Shown in pieces: positions 19,917 through 30,400 of a stretch of 64,000 nt of DNA. The translations under genes and the position numbers were made by a program. The notes under the pieces were generated by a model. It searched no databases and had not been told where the DNA came from. It saw only the letters and a list, made by a program, of their open reading frames with translations. The DNA is taken from assembly GCA_021186555.1 (NCBI GenBank), contig JAJKFL010000427.1:23919238-23983237 (forward strand). The letters run 5' to 3'. Numbering within the stretch: the first letter of the stretch is position 1; every line of letters begins with the position of its first letter. The DNA is from Reticulitermes speratus. Taxonomy: Eukaryota > Arthropoda > Insecta > Blattodea > Rhinotermitidae.

Positions 19917-22900
19917 CTGCAACACAAATGACTGTGGCTGACAACTACATATATGAAATTAGCACACACACTTCTACAGCAGCGCAGGTTTCTGTGCCAC
20001 AATTCTGTACACATTTAATGTATATAATTCTCCATAGTTAACCCAGTTCTTGAAACACAAAAAACCTCAAACTGTGCAGATACTTTACATGCCAACTGGA
20101 ACAAGTTACGAAATGTCCAAAGAGCAAAATATTTCCAGCACGTTTGCTCTGGCATTTTCTGTAAATGTTGAATTTGCAAATTTCCAGAAAAACAATGAGT
20201 ACTGTACAGAAGACAAATGCTATACTATTTCTCCACACATTAACAGCAGATTTACAATCGATCATCATCAAGTTACCAAAAGGCAGTGATTTACAACTGA
20301 TACATCTTGAACATCCGTACTTAATGTTTACAATTACTCATGCTTGATGCTCAACTGTTTCTTCAGCCTCAGCTCATACTTTGCAAGGACCACAGGCTCT
20401 ATCAATTATAAAGATCAATTATGGTAAGAGATCATGAATGTACATAGATCTTCACGTAAAGTGTCTGTTGTTTTGGTCCAATTGTAAGCAAAATCAGAAT
20501 ATGGAAAGACATTTTAGTAAAAACCCCAAATGTGAAATTTCATAAAAATCCATCCAGTAGAAGTCACTCCGTCTGACGCGGGCAGACAGACCGACACACA
20601 TGACAAAGCTAAAAGTTGTTTTTCGCAATTGGTTTGCAAATGTGCCGAGTACTGTTGTACCTTCCTTTGTAAAGGACAAACGAGTGAATAAAGGAGAACA
20701 CTGCCATCATCAATCAGGGTTGCAGCACAGGCCAGGCATGATAAGTACAAAGTAACCATGTCTTCCATATATCACAGAGATGAAATTCACTTCAAAATAA
20801 ATAAAGCAAATACGTAGCAAAACGAAGCAAGAGAGCCTATACTTGTATGTGTGGATCTTAAAAGATGCGATGCTACCTTCATACTTGTTTAAACATGCAA
20901 AGCCTGTATGTGCTACACGAATTTAAGTAAAAGGTTACTCAGCACATTTATCCATAAGTCACTGATGATATATCAGTGCATGCCAAATAATAAGGGTACT
21001 GATGTTTTGACAATCAGCCCCCTGTTAATAACAGGACTTAGGTAAAACACTGATCTACTGTCCCTGGCCCTGCATATTGCCATCCACCAACTGAACTGCT
21101 TTCAAAAAGTCTCACTCAACATCATTTCATACAGCAAAATCCCATCACAGGAAAGAAATGCTAAACCCAGCACATGTGCTATGTACTCAAAACAAGAAAA
21201 AAAGAAGAGAACACAACATATCAGTGCACTGAAGGTGACACAGGATTGTGTTAAAATGAGTCTTTATGGGTCATGACACAAATCTCGACTGAATGTTTAC
21301 TTTATTTCTGAAAATCATGGGCATTCAGTTAATATGGTGAAGTTCTTATTGTGCATAATTAACCACCACACCATGAAGAATCAGGGGGTATTAGACATAC
21401 AGCTCCATGTATTCTTAACCTCAACAGTAGATGGAGGTCAGTGATCAGCTTCACACTCTGACCGCTTTACCCAGGAACAGCCCCTTGCATCCACTGCATG
21501 GACCCCATGGCAAGTCTGGTTGTCTGTGCGTTTTCCACAAGAGAAGAATTTCCTCCCACTGTCCAGAAGCAAACCTCAAATCCATAATCATCCAGCCCAC
21601 AGACTAATCACTATGCCAAGTGAGCTAACCTGGTTTCACAGTTCAGAAGAGAAGACAAGAAAAAGCATATTTTTTTTTAGGTCTGCATGAAAAAGAATTA
21701 CAGAACCATCACACACATACGTAGTTATGAAGGTTTAAACGTTTCTGTGCAGAGATTACCTTCTAAATGACCTATGTTCAAATATGCGGGTCAAAAAACA
21801 TCCCTATATAAATTAATTTTATGTATTTAGTCAACAAGGAAATTTTAAGACATTTTTAAGACATACTGCATAATCGCTGCTTATTTTCCACACAATGCCA
21901 TTTATTTCATACTTTTATCTTTTGCTGTTCAAATAATAAATTCTTCATAAACCATGCACTAAAATTTAAATACCAACCCAGTCATTTAAAAGTTAAAGGG
22001 ATGCGAAAACAATCCTACTGCAGACACATTGTTAGCCTTCAATGTTAGCCATTATTTCTGCCTGGGTACCCAATTTTATATGACTCCTAGTTGTCAGAAT
22101 ACAATATAATTTGAATCCTTGGGTATGTCTGAGAATCACAAAAGATGCAAGGTAAAATTCAAAATACAATATGAACACCTAGAACATCAAATACTAAGTA
22201 CAATTTGAACAGAAAATATACATGCCAAAATGTTATTGATTCTTGCCAAATTAATGAGACCCTTCCCACAAATGTCAAGAACAGAAACAACATTCTAACA
22301 CACCAATCTTCAATTACTGCAGATCACATAAAATATTAGTATTATGTCAAATTATTTACCTCATGGAAAAAGTCTTCAAAGTTAAAGAAACCTTGTTCTT
22401 GATAAGGATGTCCTCCAAAGTGGAAAGAATTTTGTCCAATATCATCTTCAAAGTTGCGGAAAATATCATCAAAATTGAAGTGGAAAGTCTGCCTGCCGCC
22501 TCCTCCTCCAGCCTCAAAAGCCGATGAACCAAACTGATCATACTTCTTCCTCTTTTCTGGATCTGACAACACTTCATATGCTACAATGTCACAAGACAAA
22601 TACATTAACACCCAGAACAGTTTACATGGGGCAGATGTTTAACAGCATGACAGTATACAATGGGGTAAATCTCAGTAGGTGCAGCCACGTAAGTTTTCAG
22701 GCTTCTGCAGTGGCCAGGATAATAAGCCAGTTCCTACATTTACCTCTATGTTCGGTGTGACTGAATTCAGGTCAGGTGGAGAAAACATGTCGAAGATATG
22801 GGAAGGCTGAAAGGATTGTGGCCAATCAGAGCTACTGAAGGGAAGAGGGGACAGACCTATCCTCTCATCCTATGTAATCAACATACTTCAGAAAGACCTA

Positions 22901-23562
22901 TCACTTCAATATTCACCTAAACCTAATTGTCATCCTGAAGATGGAGGTAGCACACTCCTCCAAAACACTTAAACTCATTACCCTACATCATTTGAGGCTC
23001 ATTCATGTTGCAGAGGTGGCGAGGTTTTTTCACGGTCCCATTTTTGGGATATAATGATATCCCGTTCATACGGTTACATATGAAAACATTGACAGACACT
23101 AAGGCAGAAAAATTGGAAGTCAATCTGTCTAGCAAGGTAAGCAGAAGATGAAATCTGGTCATTTCAAATAAAAGAGAGATCCCCTTTTTCCATCAAACTA
23201 TACTAAAAAATAACATTTATTACTTGTCTATAGGAAATTCAGCACCTACTCCTCCCCAGAGAAATTAGCCAAATGGTGAATAATGTAACATGTTTAGACT
23301 CCAGTTCATGCTATATTATGAACAAAACTAAATGTTAAATAAACAAACCTTGTGCAAGTTCCTTGAATTTTTCCTCTGCTCCCTTCTCCTTGTTCTTGTC
23401 AGGATGATACTTGACTGCGAGCTTGCGAAAGGCCTTCTTTATCTCCCTGTCAGATGCATTCCGTGACACTCCCAAGAGTGCATAATAGTCTTTCTTATCT
23501 TGTGCAATGACTTGAAACAATGTTAGCACCAGGAGCAGCAGCATTATATTTATTTCCTTCAT
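19722..23562 (-). CDS. DNAJB9: DnaJ homologue, DNAJB9/ERdj4 type (ER co-chaperone)
   Basis: Three coding exons (23562-23349, 22580-22360, 19916-19722) join in frame to 209 aa; human DNAJB9 is 223 aa. It starts with a signal peptide ([20 protein letters not shown]). The J domain follows from about residue 25: [20 protein letters not shown], the catalytic HPD in KYHPDKN that stimulates Hsp70 ATPase, then [19 protein letters not shown] Gly/Phe-rich middle comes next. The C-terminus [19 protein letters not shown] is the DNAJB9 hallmark. In the family, the protein works in the ER lumen with BiP, delivering misfolded proteins and restraining IRE1. It is distinguished from general type-B DnaJs by that C-terminal block and the leader. 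An AG site 9 bases before the ATG suggests a 5'-UTR intron. Confidence 0.93.
20455..20690 (-). repeat. Dispersed repeat R, copy 1 (partial)
   Basis: Minus-strand copy of an unclassified family also at 32345-32600, 42540-43026, 47485-47930 and 49895-50360. Shared blocks: GCAAAATTGCGAAAAGC, GTCTGTCTG, GGATTTTCATGAAATTT. Confidence 0.6.
21365..21640 (-). mobile_element. SINE (family A-related, diverged)
   Basis: Carries ATTCTTAACCTCAACAGTAGATGG, GACCGCTTTACCC and a decayed tRNA-like head at its right end (CATCCAGCCCACAGACTAATC). Confidence 0.6.
21780..22005. repeat. Second copy of the 246-624 repeat (diverged)
   Basis: Shares AAGACATACTGCATAATC, ATGCCATTTATTTCATA and ACCAACCCAGTCATTTAAAA with the MITE at 246-624. 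Confidence 0.55.
22360..22580 (-). CDS. DNAJB9: DNAJB9 homologue, coding exon 2
   Basis: 221 bp. The acceptor is TTGTAG before CATATGAAG; the Ala codon is split G|CA. The donor is CATGAG|GTAAAT. It encodes the end of the J domain and the Gly/Phe region ([20 protein letters not shown]). Confidence 0.92.
22581..23348. other. DNAJB9 intron 1
   Basis: Holds one decayed hammerhead-like motif at 22935-22975 (CUGAAGA, stem II GGAGG/CCUCC, AAAAC instead of GAAAC). Otherwise unrecognised. Confidence 0.45.
23349..23562 (-). CDS. DNAJB9: DNAJB9 homologue, coding exon 1
   Basis: 214 bp from ATG to the donor CACAAG|GTTTGT. It encodes the signal peptide and the J domain through HPD to KFKELAQ. The acceptor TTGTTGTAG ends at 23573, so the exon begins in the 5' UTR. 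Confidence 0.92.
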
Positions 23563-23847
23563 TTTTCAAAATCTACAACAAGAAACATACAAATTATTGG
23601 AACAATGTAATATCAATGTTAGGAACTGTCAGCTTAAAGTAACATTCCAAAAAGACTTCAGAGTATACTTAATATTATTTTCACCGTGCATGTTTATTAA
23701 CACTAGTAAACAGTAACTAATAAGTAACTATTAAATTTCACACTGTTGACACCGTGCATCTTCGTCATATTAAATTAGGTTATAGACCAACTGATGCACA
23801 CTAAAACCACTTTTTAAGTAGCTTTATTATTAAAATTGTTAAAATTG

Positions 23848-23887
23848 TACCCCTACATGTGTTTCGATCCTAGGATCATCGTCAGGG
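23848..23887 (-). ncRNA. Hammerhead-ribozyme-like motif (left arm of foldback 2)
   Basis: CUGACGA, stem II GAUC/GAUC, GAAAC, ACAUGU-type stem III, UA, GGGGU. Sense to DNAJB9. Confidence 0.48.
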
Positions 23888-24335
23888 GTTTTTTTTGCTA
23901 AAAGCTACAGTCACTTCAAACACATGATTTAAAATATTCTTTCGGCACTTTAACACTTATATATTATAAGTTAAAATCTTGTAAAAAGACTCGTTAAAAG
24001 TTGTAAAATTATAAAAGTACTGTTGATGGTAGAATGCGGAAGTGCTGGCGTGTGGGATCGTGGTATTAAAGGCATGTGAAATGGACTCCACCATAGCACT
24101 CATCACCGTACAACAGGCAGTACACTTCGCTCCCCAAAAAAACATTTCACATGCCTTTAATACCACGATCCCACACGCCAGCACTTCCGCATTCTACCAT
24201 CAACAGTACTTTTATAATTTTACAACTTTTAACGAGTCTTTTTACAAGATTTTAACTTATAATATATAAGTGTTAAAGTGCCAAAAGAATATTTTAAATC
24301 ATGTGTTTGAAGTGACTGTAGCTTTTAGAAAAAAA

Positions 24336-24376
24336 ACCCCTGACGATGATCCTAGGATCGAAACACGTGTAGGGGT
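24336..24376 (+). ncRNA. Hammerhead-ribozyme-like motif (right arm of foldback 2)
   Basis: Same layout as 5010-5051, with stem III ACACGUGU. Stem I is one C shorter on the 5' side (ACCC against GGGGU). Confidence 0.5.
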
Positions 24377-24860
24377 ACAATTTTAACAATTTTAATAATA
24401 AAGCTACTTAAAAAGTGGTTTTAGTGTGCATCAGTTGGTCTATAACCTAATTTAATAATAAGTAACTAGTAATGTTTTAATAGGAAGTGCATGTGTTGGT
24501 ATAGTGTTTACTAGTGTTACTTCAGAGTATATTTTTCAAACAAATGAAATTCTTACTTTAACATTGCACTAACAGGATTTTATATTCACATAACATGTTT
24601 GGTTGAATTCAATACACAGCTCATGAAAAACTAAGTTCAACACACATTTATGCCAGGACATAATCCATGCAAACTTCAAGATCACTCAATACACTATCAT
24701 AGTCATCACACATTGAGTATTCACCCAAGGCATTGTGTGGAGAAGTGGTGGTTGCTACAAGGACACTGTGTACATGTGTTGCTGCATTGTAGTTTGCCCC
24801 TGCCGCCCACCCCAAAACACAAAACAATACATATAGTACAACTATGTTAGATGGATAACT

Positions 24861-25071
24861 GTCATACCATACCACGATGGTCTGTCTGGCGGATATGCAC
24901 CACACCATACTGAGATGATTTGTTAGGTGGACACCTGCCATACCATACCAAGATGCTCTGTGTATAATTGCCATTCCATACTGTGATGATGTCAGGCAGA
25001 TAGGTGCCATACCATACTGAGATGCTCTGTTAGGTGGATATTTGCCATACCATACCGGGATGCTCTCCACA
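24861..25071. repeat. Minisatellite, unit about 36-38 bp, six diverged units
   Basis: Units share GCCATACCATAC and GATGCTCTGTTAGGTGGATA. Single units drift by substitutions and small deletions. The 147-codon minus-strand open frame over it is a by-product of the repeat. Confidence 0.75.
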
Positions 25072-25525
25072 GCAGAAGGCAGTGAGTGCAAGGCTCAAGA
25101 AACTGACATGCAGAGAAAGGGTCCACTTTATTGTACTTCTGATGAATCCATGTCCTTAGCTTTGCACTTTTACATTTAAGAAACACACTCCTACAAAATA
25201 TATCCTACCACGGAAATGTCTGTGTCAAAATGGTTACATAACCTTGGATGAAATATAAAACAAATTCGTCTTCTGGGCAACACTGAACCCGAAATATAAC
25301 ATATCAGCATACTTCCCACCTCATTTTGGTAAACGTTTGACCAGAAACGCAGTCACTCATGATCAGAATGGAAAATACGCGAAGAACTTTACCGTAGTAT
25401 CGTCTACCTATTGTGCAACAGCGTACCTGCAGTACCAAATATTGTAGTTACATGTCTCTCACGAAACTAAGGGTAGCTGAATATGTAATATTTCTGATAA
25501 CTGTACTTAAATTAAAAACAAATAC

Positions 25526-25800
25526 CTCGCCGTTCTTGTTGAAGTGACACAATATTGGCACTTAAGACTTCCAGTCTTATAAAAATTTAAATTTGACATG
25601 AAAACTGAAATTAAAATAATGCACGCACCATATCGAACTGCTTTCACATTCAAAGTGTTGATTCTCAGTAACCACCATCGTTTAATTCTTAATGCTGGAC
25701 ACTTTTATTTTCGCCGTACAACACATTACTTACCAACAACAATTTACACAACAAGATATTTCTTGTATTTCGTGTTAGACCAGGTTCTCGCCTAACCTCC
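25526..25800 (-). promoter_or_regulatory. Possible 5'-UTR exon and promoter of DNAJB9 homologue
   Basis: A donor-like site (GGCGAG|GTATTT, boundary at 25526) follows AACAAGAACG on the minus strand. It is about 2 kb upstream of the coding exon, which has a UTR acceptor. Pairing the two is inference; no core promoter motif was fixed. Confidence 0.25.
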
Positions 25801-26249
25801 ACTGCTGAATTGGTCACAGGGTTATTGCGGACACGAACACTGATCCAATTGGCTAGTTTGTATGACGAAATCAGATGATTGGTTTGCAAAACAGATCATC
25901 CAGGTTTACACTTTACTATCCTAAATATCCCTTGCTTCGACAAAAACATTTTACAGTACAGTTGTGCTGCCACCTATCGAGCTGGAGAGAAACGTTGTGA
26001 CACCAGACGCAATATAAAGCGATACAAATTCAAAAGAGACGTCGTTGTTTTGTCCATAGCAGAACTTCGATCATTATAAACATTTACATGTTATTACAAC
26101 ATATTCCTTTCTTGCATGTTGTGGAAATAGAACATAACACTCCGATTACGAACGATAAATAAAATGTACGTTTTAATATGCTGCGCTAGTACTCGATAGT
26201 AAAAGAAATCCTATCTGCATATTCACATTAATCAATAATAATGCTCAAG
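25801..26249. other. Intergenic, nothing recognised
   Basis: Includes CCAATTGG near 25852. No exon or repeat edge is supported. Confidence 0.35.
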
Positions 26250-26430
26250 GGTAAAGCTGTCCCTGTGGGCACAATGAGGGCATATGGGCAAGAGGTGGTA
26301 TAGGTCCACATGTTCTTTACCTGGGCAACTAACTTCACGCTTCAGCCGCTTTACCACCGGGGAAACGACCCCTGGCACGCATTTCACTAGAGGCTGGGTG
26401 GGACCCAGAGCCAGCCTGGATGCTTTGGAG
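26250..26430 (-). mobile_element. SINE fragment (family A-related)
   Basis: GGTAAAGCTGTCCCTG tail block, TTCAGCCGCTTTACCACCGG and GAGGCTGGGTGGGACCC body. Head truncated. Confidence 0.65.
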
Positions 26431-26524
26431 AAGACATAGACCTATGGCTCTAGTGGTTTCAATATGCTTAATATGTTTCTGGAAATTTTAAATGAATAAA
26501 TTTTGTCCAATTGCAAGGTTAATG

Positions 26525-26710
26525 TAAAGTTGTCCCTGTCCAAGCCATGGAGGCATATAGGGGGAAGTAGAGGAATAGCTCCACTTATTCTTAACCTCAG
26601 CACCAAATGGAGGCGAGTGGTCAAATTCATTCCACAGCAGCCCCCGGACCATCCAGCCCGTAGCTAGTCACTACATTGCCTGCACTATCCCGGCTCACTT
26701 TGTCCAATTG
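26525..26710 (-). mobile_element. SINE fragment (family A-related)
   Basis: TAAAGTTGTCCCTGTCC tail, TTCTTAACCTCAGCACCAAATGG, and a head remnant GACCATCCAGCCCGTAGC. The middle has an internal deletion. Confidence 0.65.
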
Positions 26711-27012
26711 CAGTATACGCATTTCTTATTGAACTTTTGAATCCTCTGAAATTAGTCTGTGAATTCAGTAGCATGTGTGCATTATTTCAGCTTTTGAGGT
26801 TTAGTTACTTTCTTTGTTCAGCTTTTCAGTTTGTATTCCAGTGTGCATCTCCAAGAAGCAAAGGGAGATGTAGCGCAAAATATAGGCCTTACAATAGGAA
26901 TAAGGGTGGGAGTGTGTAGCGCAGTATCAACATATCAGTTGTGATTACAGAATCAACCCAATGGGTGACCCAACCTCACACACATTATTTGTCTATTGCC
27001 TAGTTGGGTAGA

Positions 27013-27164
27013 AGCTAAGAATGCCAACACTGGCTGCACAGGGAAGCATAAGCTAAAAATGCCAACACTGGCTGCACAGTGAAGCATAGGCTAAGAATGC
27101 CAACACTGGCTGCACAGGGAAGCATAGGCTAAGAATGCCAACACTGGCTGCACAGGGCAGCATT
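27013..27164. repeat. Minisatellite, 38 bp x 4
   Basis: Four tandem units built on GCTAAGAATGCCAACACTGG and CTGCACAGGGAAGCATA, with one to three differences between units. It lies just downstream of the trehalase stop codon, so it may fall in the 3' UTR. Confidence 0.92.
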
Positions 27165-27224
27165 AGACAAACAACAACTTTGTGATCATACATTTGTGTA
27201 ATTTGAAACACATATGAACCCAAT

Positions 27225-27476
27225 TCACAAGAAGAGCAATGCAATAGAAATGGCAGTCAGGCTAATTACATATGCTACAAGTGAAGATGCTGCTGAGTGT
27301 GTACAAAGTGGCCTATGCTGCCAGCCACGTTCAGTCGTAAATAAGTCATCTTCCACTGTTAAAAGTTGGCTGTATTTGTCCAGTAGTTCCAGTATCACAC
27401 CATTTGTCCAACCAAATCCAATCTGGTTCATATATTCACCACCAGTGCCATGTCCGCCCGGAAATGTCGCATCATA
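27225..27476 (-). CDS. Treh: Trehalase, last coding exon
   Basis: 252 bp after a strong acceptor (nine T, then AAG). It encodes YDATFPGGHGTGGEY, FGWTNGVILELL and the C-terminal hydrophobic segment, ending in TGA at 27225-27227. The open frame reaching to 27674 upstream is intronic read-through. Confidence 0.93.
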   Translation of the reverse strand, partial: YDATFPGGHGTGGEYMNQIGFGWTNGVILELLDKYSQLLTVEDDLFTTERGWQHRPLCTHSAASSLVAYVISLTAISIALLFL

Positions 27477-30400
27477 CTTAAAAAAAAATAGAGATGTCCC
27501 ATGTTTGTTGTCATACCACAAATGGACTAAAATCCTAATAAAATCATCATACATTCTTAGGTGCATATACATCCGTACATCTGTCTGTCTGCACAGATGA
27601 AGCAACTCAAGACCAGATAACCAGAGCTCGATTAAATTTAATATTGGAAAATTTATGAAAAACTGTTCAGCCATTTGAACTTCTATTGAAATCAGAAAAT
27701 TTTAAGAAATAGGGAATAAATACTTTCTTTGAAGTTACCTTAATACATACTTACAACAGGGAATAGCAGTTATATAGATCAAATTTTTTTAGCATTCTCG
27801 GATAAGATTAACGTTTCCTATATCATTAATTGCAAGACCAACTACAACACCAATATTTCTGTACACCAAGCACTTGTTTTACGTCCTACCTGTGTTCCTG
27901 AAAAAGTGGGTGGAACTCACAAAGGCATAAATCAAAAATGATATTCACATAAGAAATAGTGGTATAGGTAGGGGTTAGCATAATAGAGTGAGCCAGTCAG
28001 AGGGCATTAAACCAGATGGGAAGGCATAAATTAAGAAGTGGTGTGTATTGGTAGGGGCATTAAAGCAAAAAGGCGTAAACAAGTGGCACATAAAACAAGT
28101 GCTACTTGTATTTTCTTTACTTGTAGATAATCTGAAGGTCACAGATATAACTATATCATCTATAATTCATTCTGCCAAATATGCATGAAAAGGATTAAAT
28201 GAATGCAATACGAAGAAGTTGCATCATACTTGTTTGAAAATACTATATCAATGAAATCTAGTATTGTTGGGGGGGATATTACACTATTATTTGTTAAGTC
28301 CCATTGCCATGTATTAATGTGTCACACATCCATACCTGATCTGAAAACTTTGATATTAGATATCTATACACATGTAACAACACACACTGTAAACAATGGC
28401 GTATCAATGAATTTTAACCAAGAATATTTCAGCATCATACTATCCGTACTATCCACATTACTATAATTATAGCCGATGTATAATTTAACACTGTACATGT
28501 AAAATTCATATATTAATTTCATAAATTCCTTTGTACTAACATGTCCCTGAGGATGGCGATTTATTGCTGAAACATGTAGGAAGATTGAGTTTATGTATGA
28601 CTTATAATTTTCGTGTGTGCATATGTTGGTGTATATAAATGATTGCAAGCACAATGTATGGAATGAATAATATTAAATTAGCTTTCTGGTATTTGACATT
28701 CTCACAGCCGTATCACGATCTTAGATTCTTCTCCTCTAGACGAACGTCTTATCCTAAAGATAGAGGCAGTAGATTCTCCGAAACATTGGTTCCTACCCAC
28801 CAAAATACACGGGTGTCATACTCCAGAAATCATCTTAAAACAACCTAAAAAATTATGCACGTTAAAATACGCACCTTCTCATACATAACATGTGATTCAC
28901 TGAAAGTCTTAAAATTGGAGCGAACCCATCTTGTCGCAACTTCCACAGCAAGATCATGAGCCCAGACATCTTCTGTAGCCTCCAGAGCCATGATCACAAT
29001 ATACTGGAGTGGTGGCCAAGCATTGGGGTAGTCCCACTGTTCACCAGAGTGCTCTAATGAAGTGGGAATACCCCCCAAGTACGTCATGATCTGTGAATGC
29101 TCTAGGTACTTCATAATTTTTCCAACTTGCAAATCCCTTCTCCTGAAACAGCCAGTCCACAATGGTGCCAAGTTTGTTGGGTAGAAGTGGTTGTGTTTCA
29201 CTCCATTGATCAGGTCATAATCCAGCCATATACCCACTTCATCGTGCCAAAGAACATTATCCACGGCTTCCAGCCACAAGTCTGCCAGGCGCCTGTACTG
29301 CACTGTCTTGTTTGCCATGTCCAGGGTGTTATAGAACTCTGACAGTAGTTGAGCATTCCAGCACAGTATGGCATTTAACTCCACAGGGATGATATACTGT
29401 GTCATGGTGTCAGTCAGGCTGCCTGGAACATTATTAACTAATTTAAAGTTATTCATTCCATGCATTGTGACTAAATTGCTCATTTATAAAACCAACATAT
29501 GCACATATAATATACATAACAATACAGAAATTTCTTTACTCCTACATGTTTCGGTGGAACTCCACCATCTTCAGGGAGTCTATACACCGATAATTAAAAC
29601 TCAAAAAAATACAATACATTACAATAACAATACATATTATATCGTAGTTATTTCTGCAGCTGAATTCAAGAATGTAAGATCTCATAAAATGTGGTTAAAA
29701 TCTTACATTTTTAAATTTAGCTGCAGAAATCACTAAGAATCAATATGTATTACTGTTGTAATGAATTATACTTCTACCAAACATATACAATTTTATAAAA
29801 AATTGGTAGGATTCTTAAGCTAGAGATCACTGCATCACAGGATAACACAAATAAGGAACACCCACACACAATGTAGGAACTGAAAACATAATCCCACTGC
29901 TCAAGCAGTCAAAGATAATATGAGCTCAAAATATTTTTATTTTCATATTTTTCTTTGGACCATTAATTAATGAACTCATACAAGTAGAAACACATAATTT
30001 TTAAAAATGAAGGCCAGCTAATGTCCTATTTCTGGTATGAAAATGTATTCTGTGCAACTTGTCATATAAGGGGCCCACTGCCAATCCCCCAGATGATGAA
30101 TGAATGTGACGCATTGTTGGAATAATAATAGGCAGAGGGTAAGAAAATACTTGAGAGAGAAAAGTCAGTCCCAGTGCCACATTTTTTAAAATACAAATCC
30201 CATATGGACTGCCCAGGGATTGAACCTGGGTCTCCACAATTAAAATCTAGCAATTATCCATAGTTGCCATCCTTTGCTGTCTGCATAAAGTGCACAAAAT
30301 GCTGTATAATATATCACTGACCATACACCATGGATTTCTGCAAACATGAGAGAAATATAAAATATCTTTACCACTCATTACAAGCCTAGAAGTCAAATTT

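Larger units (their letters stand above)
19917..22359. other. DNAJB9 intron 2
   Basis: Contains a dispersed repeat (20455-20690), a SINE (21365-21640) and a piggyBac-MITE-related block (21780-22005). The rest is unrecognised AT-rich sequence. Confidence 0.5.
23770..24456. mobile_element. Foldback (long palindrome) element, copy 2
   Basis: Arms of about 315 bp in inverted orientation around a single-copy spacer of about 55 bp (ACTCCACCATAGCACTCATC onward). They belong to the same family as 4440-5135. Outer arms read TTATAGACCAACTGATGCAC. Each arm carries a hammerhead-like motif (23848-23887 minus, 24336-24376 plus). The spacer matches the sequence that is itself duplicated and inverted in copy 1. 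It lies upstream of the DNAJB9 coding region, probably in a 5'-UTR intron. Confidence 0.82.

Noticed and set aside
27225..27674. A separate 149-codon gene starting at 27674
   Set aside because: Only the part after the acceptor at 27477-27478 matches trehalase; the upstream residues are intronic read-through.
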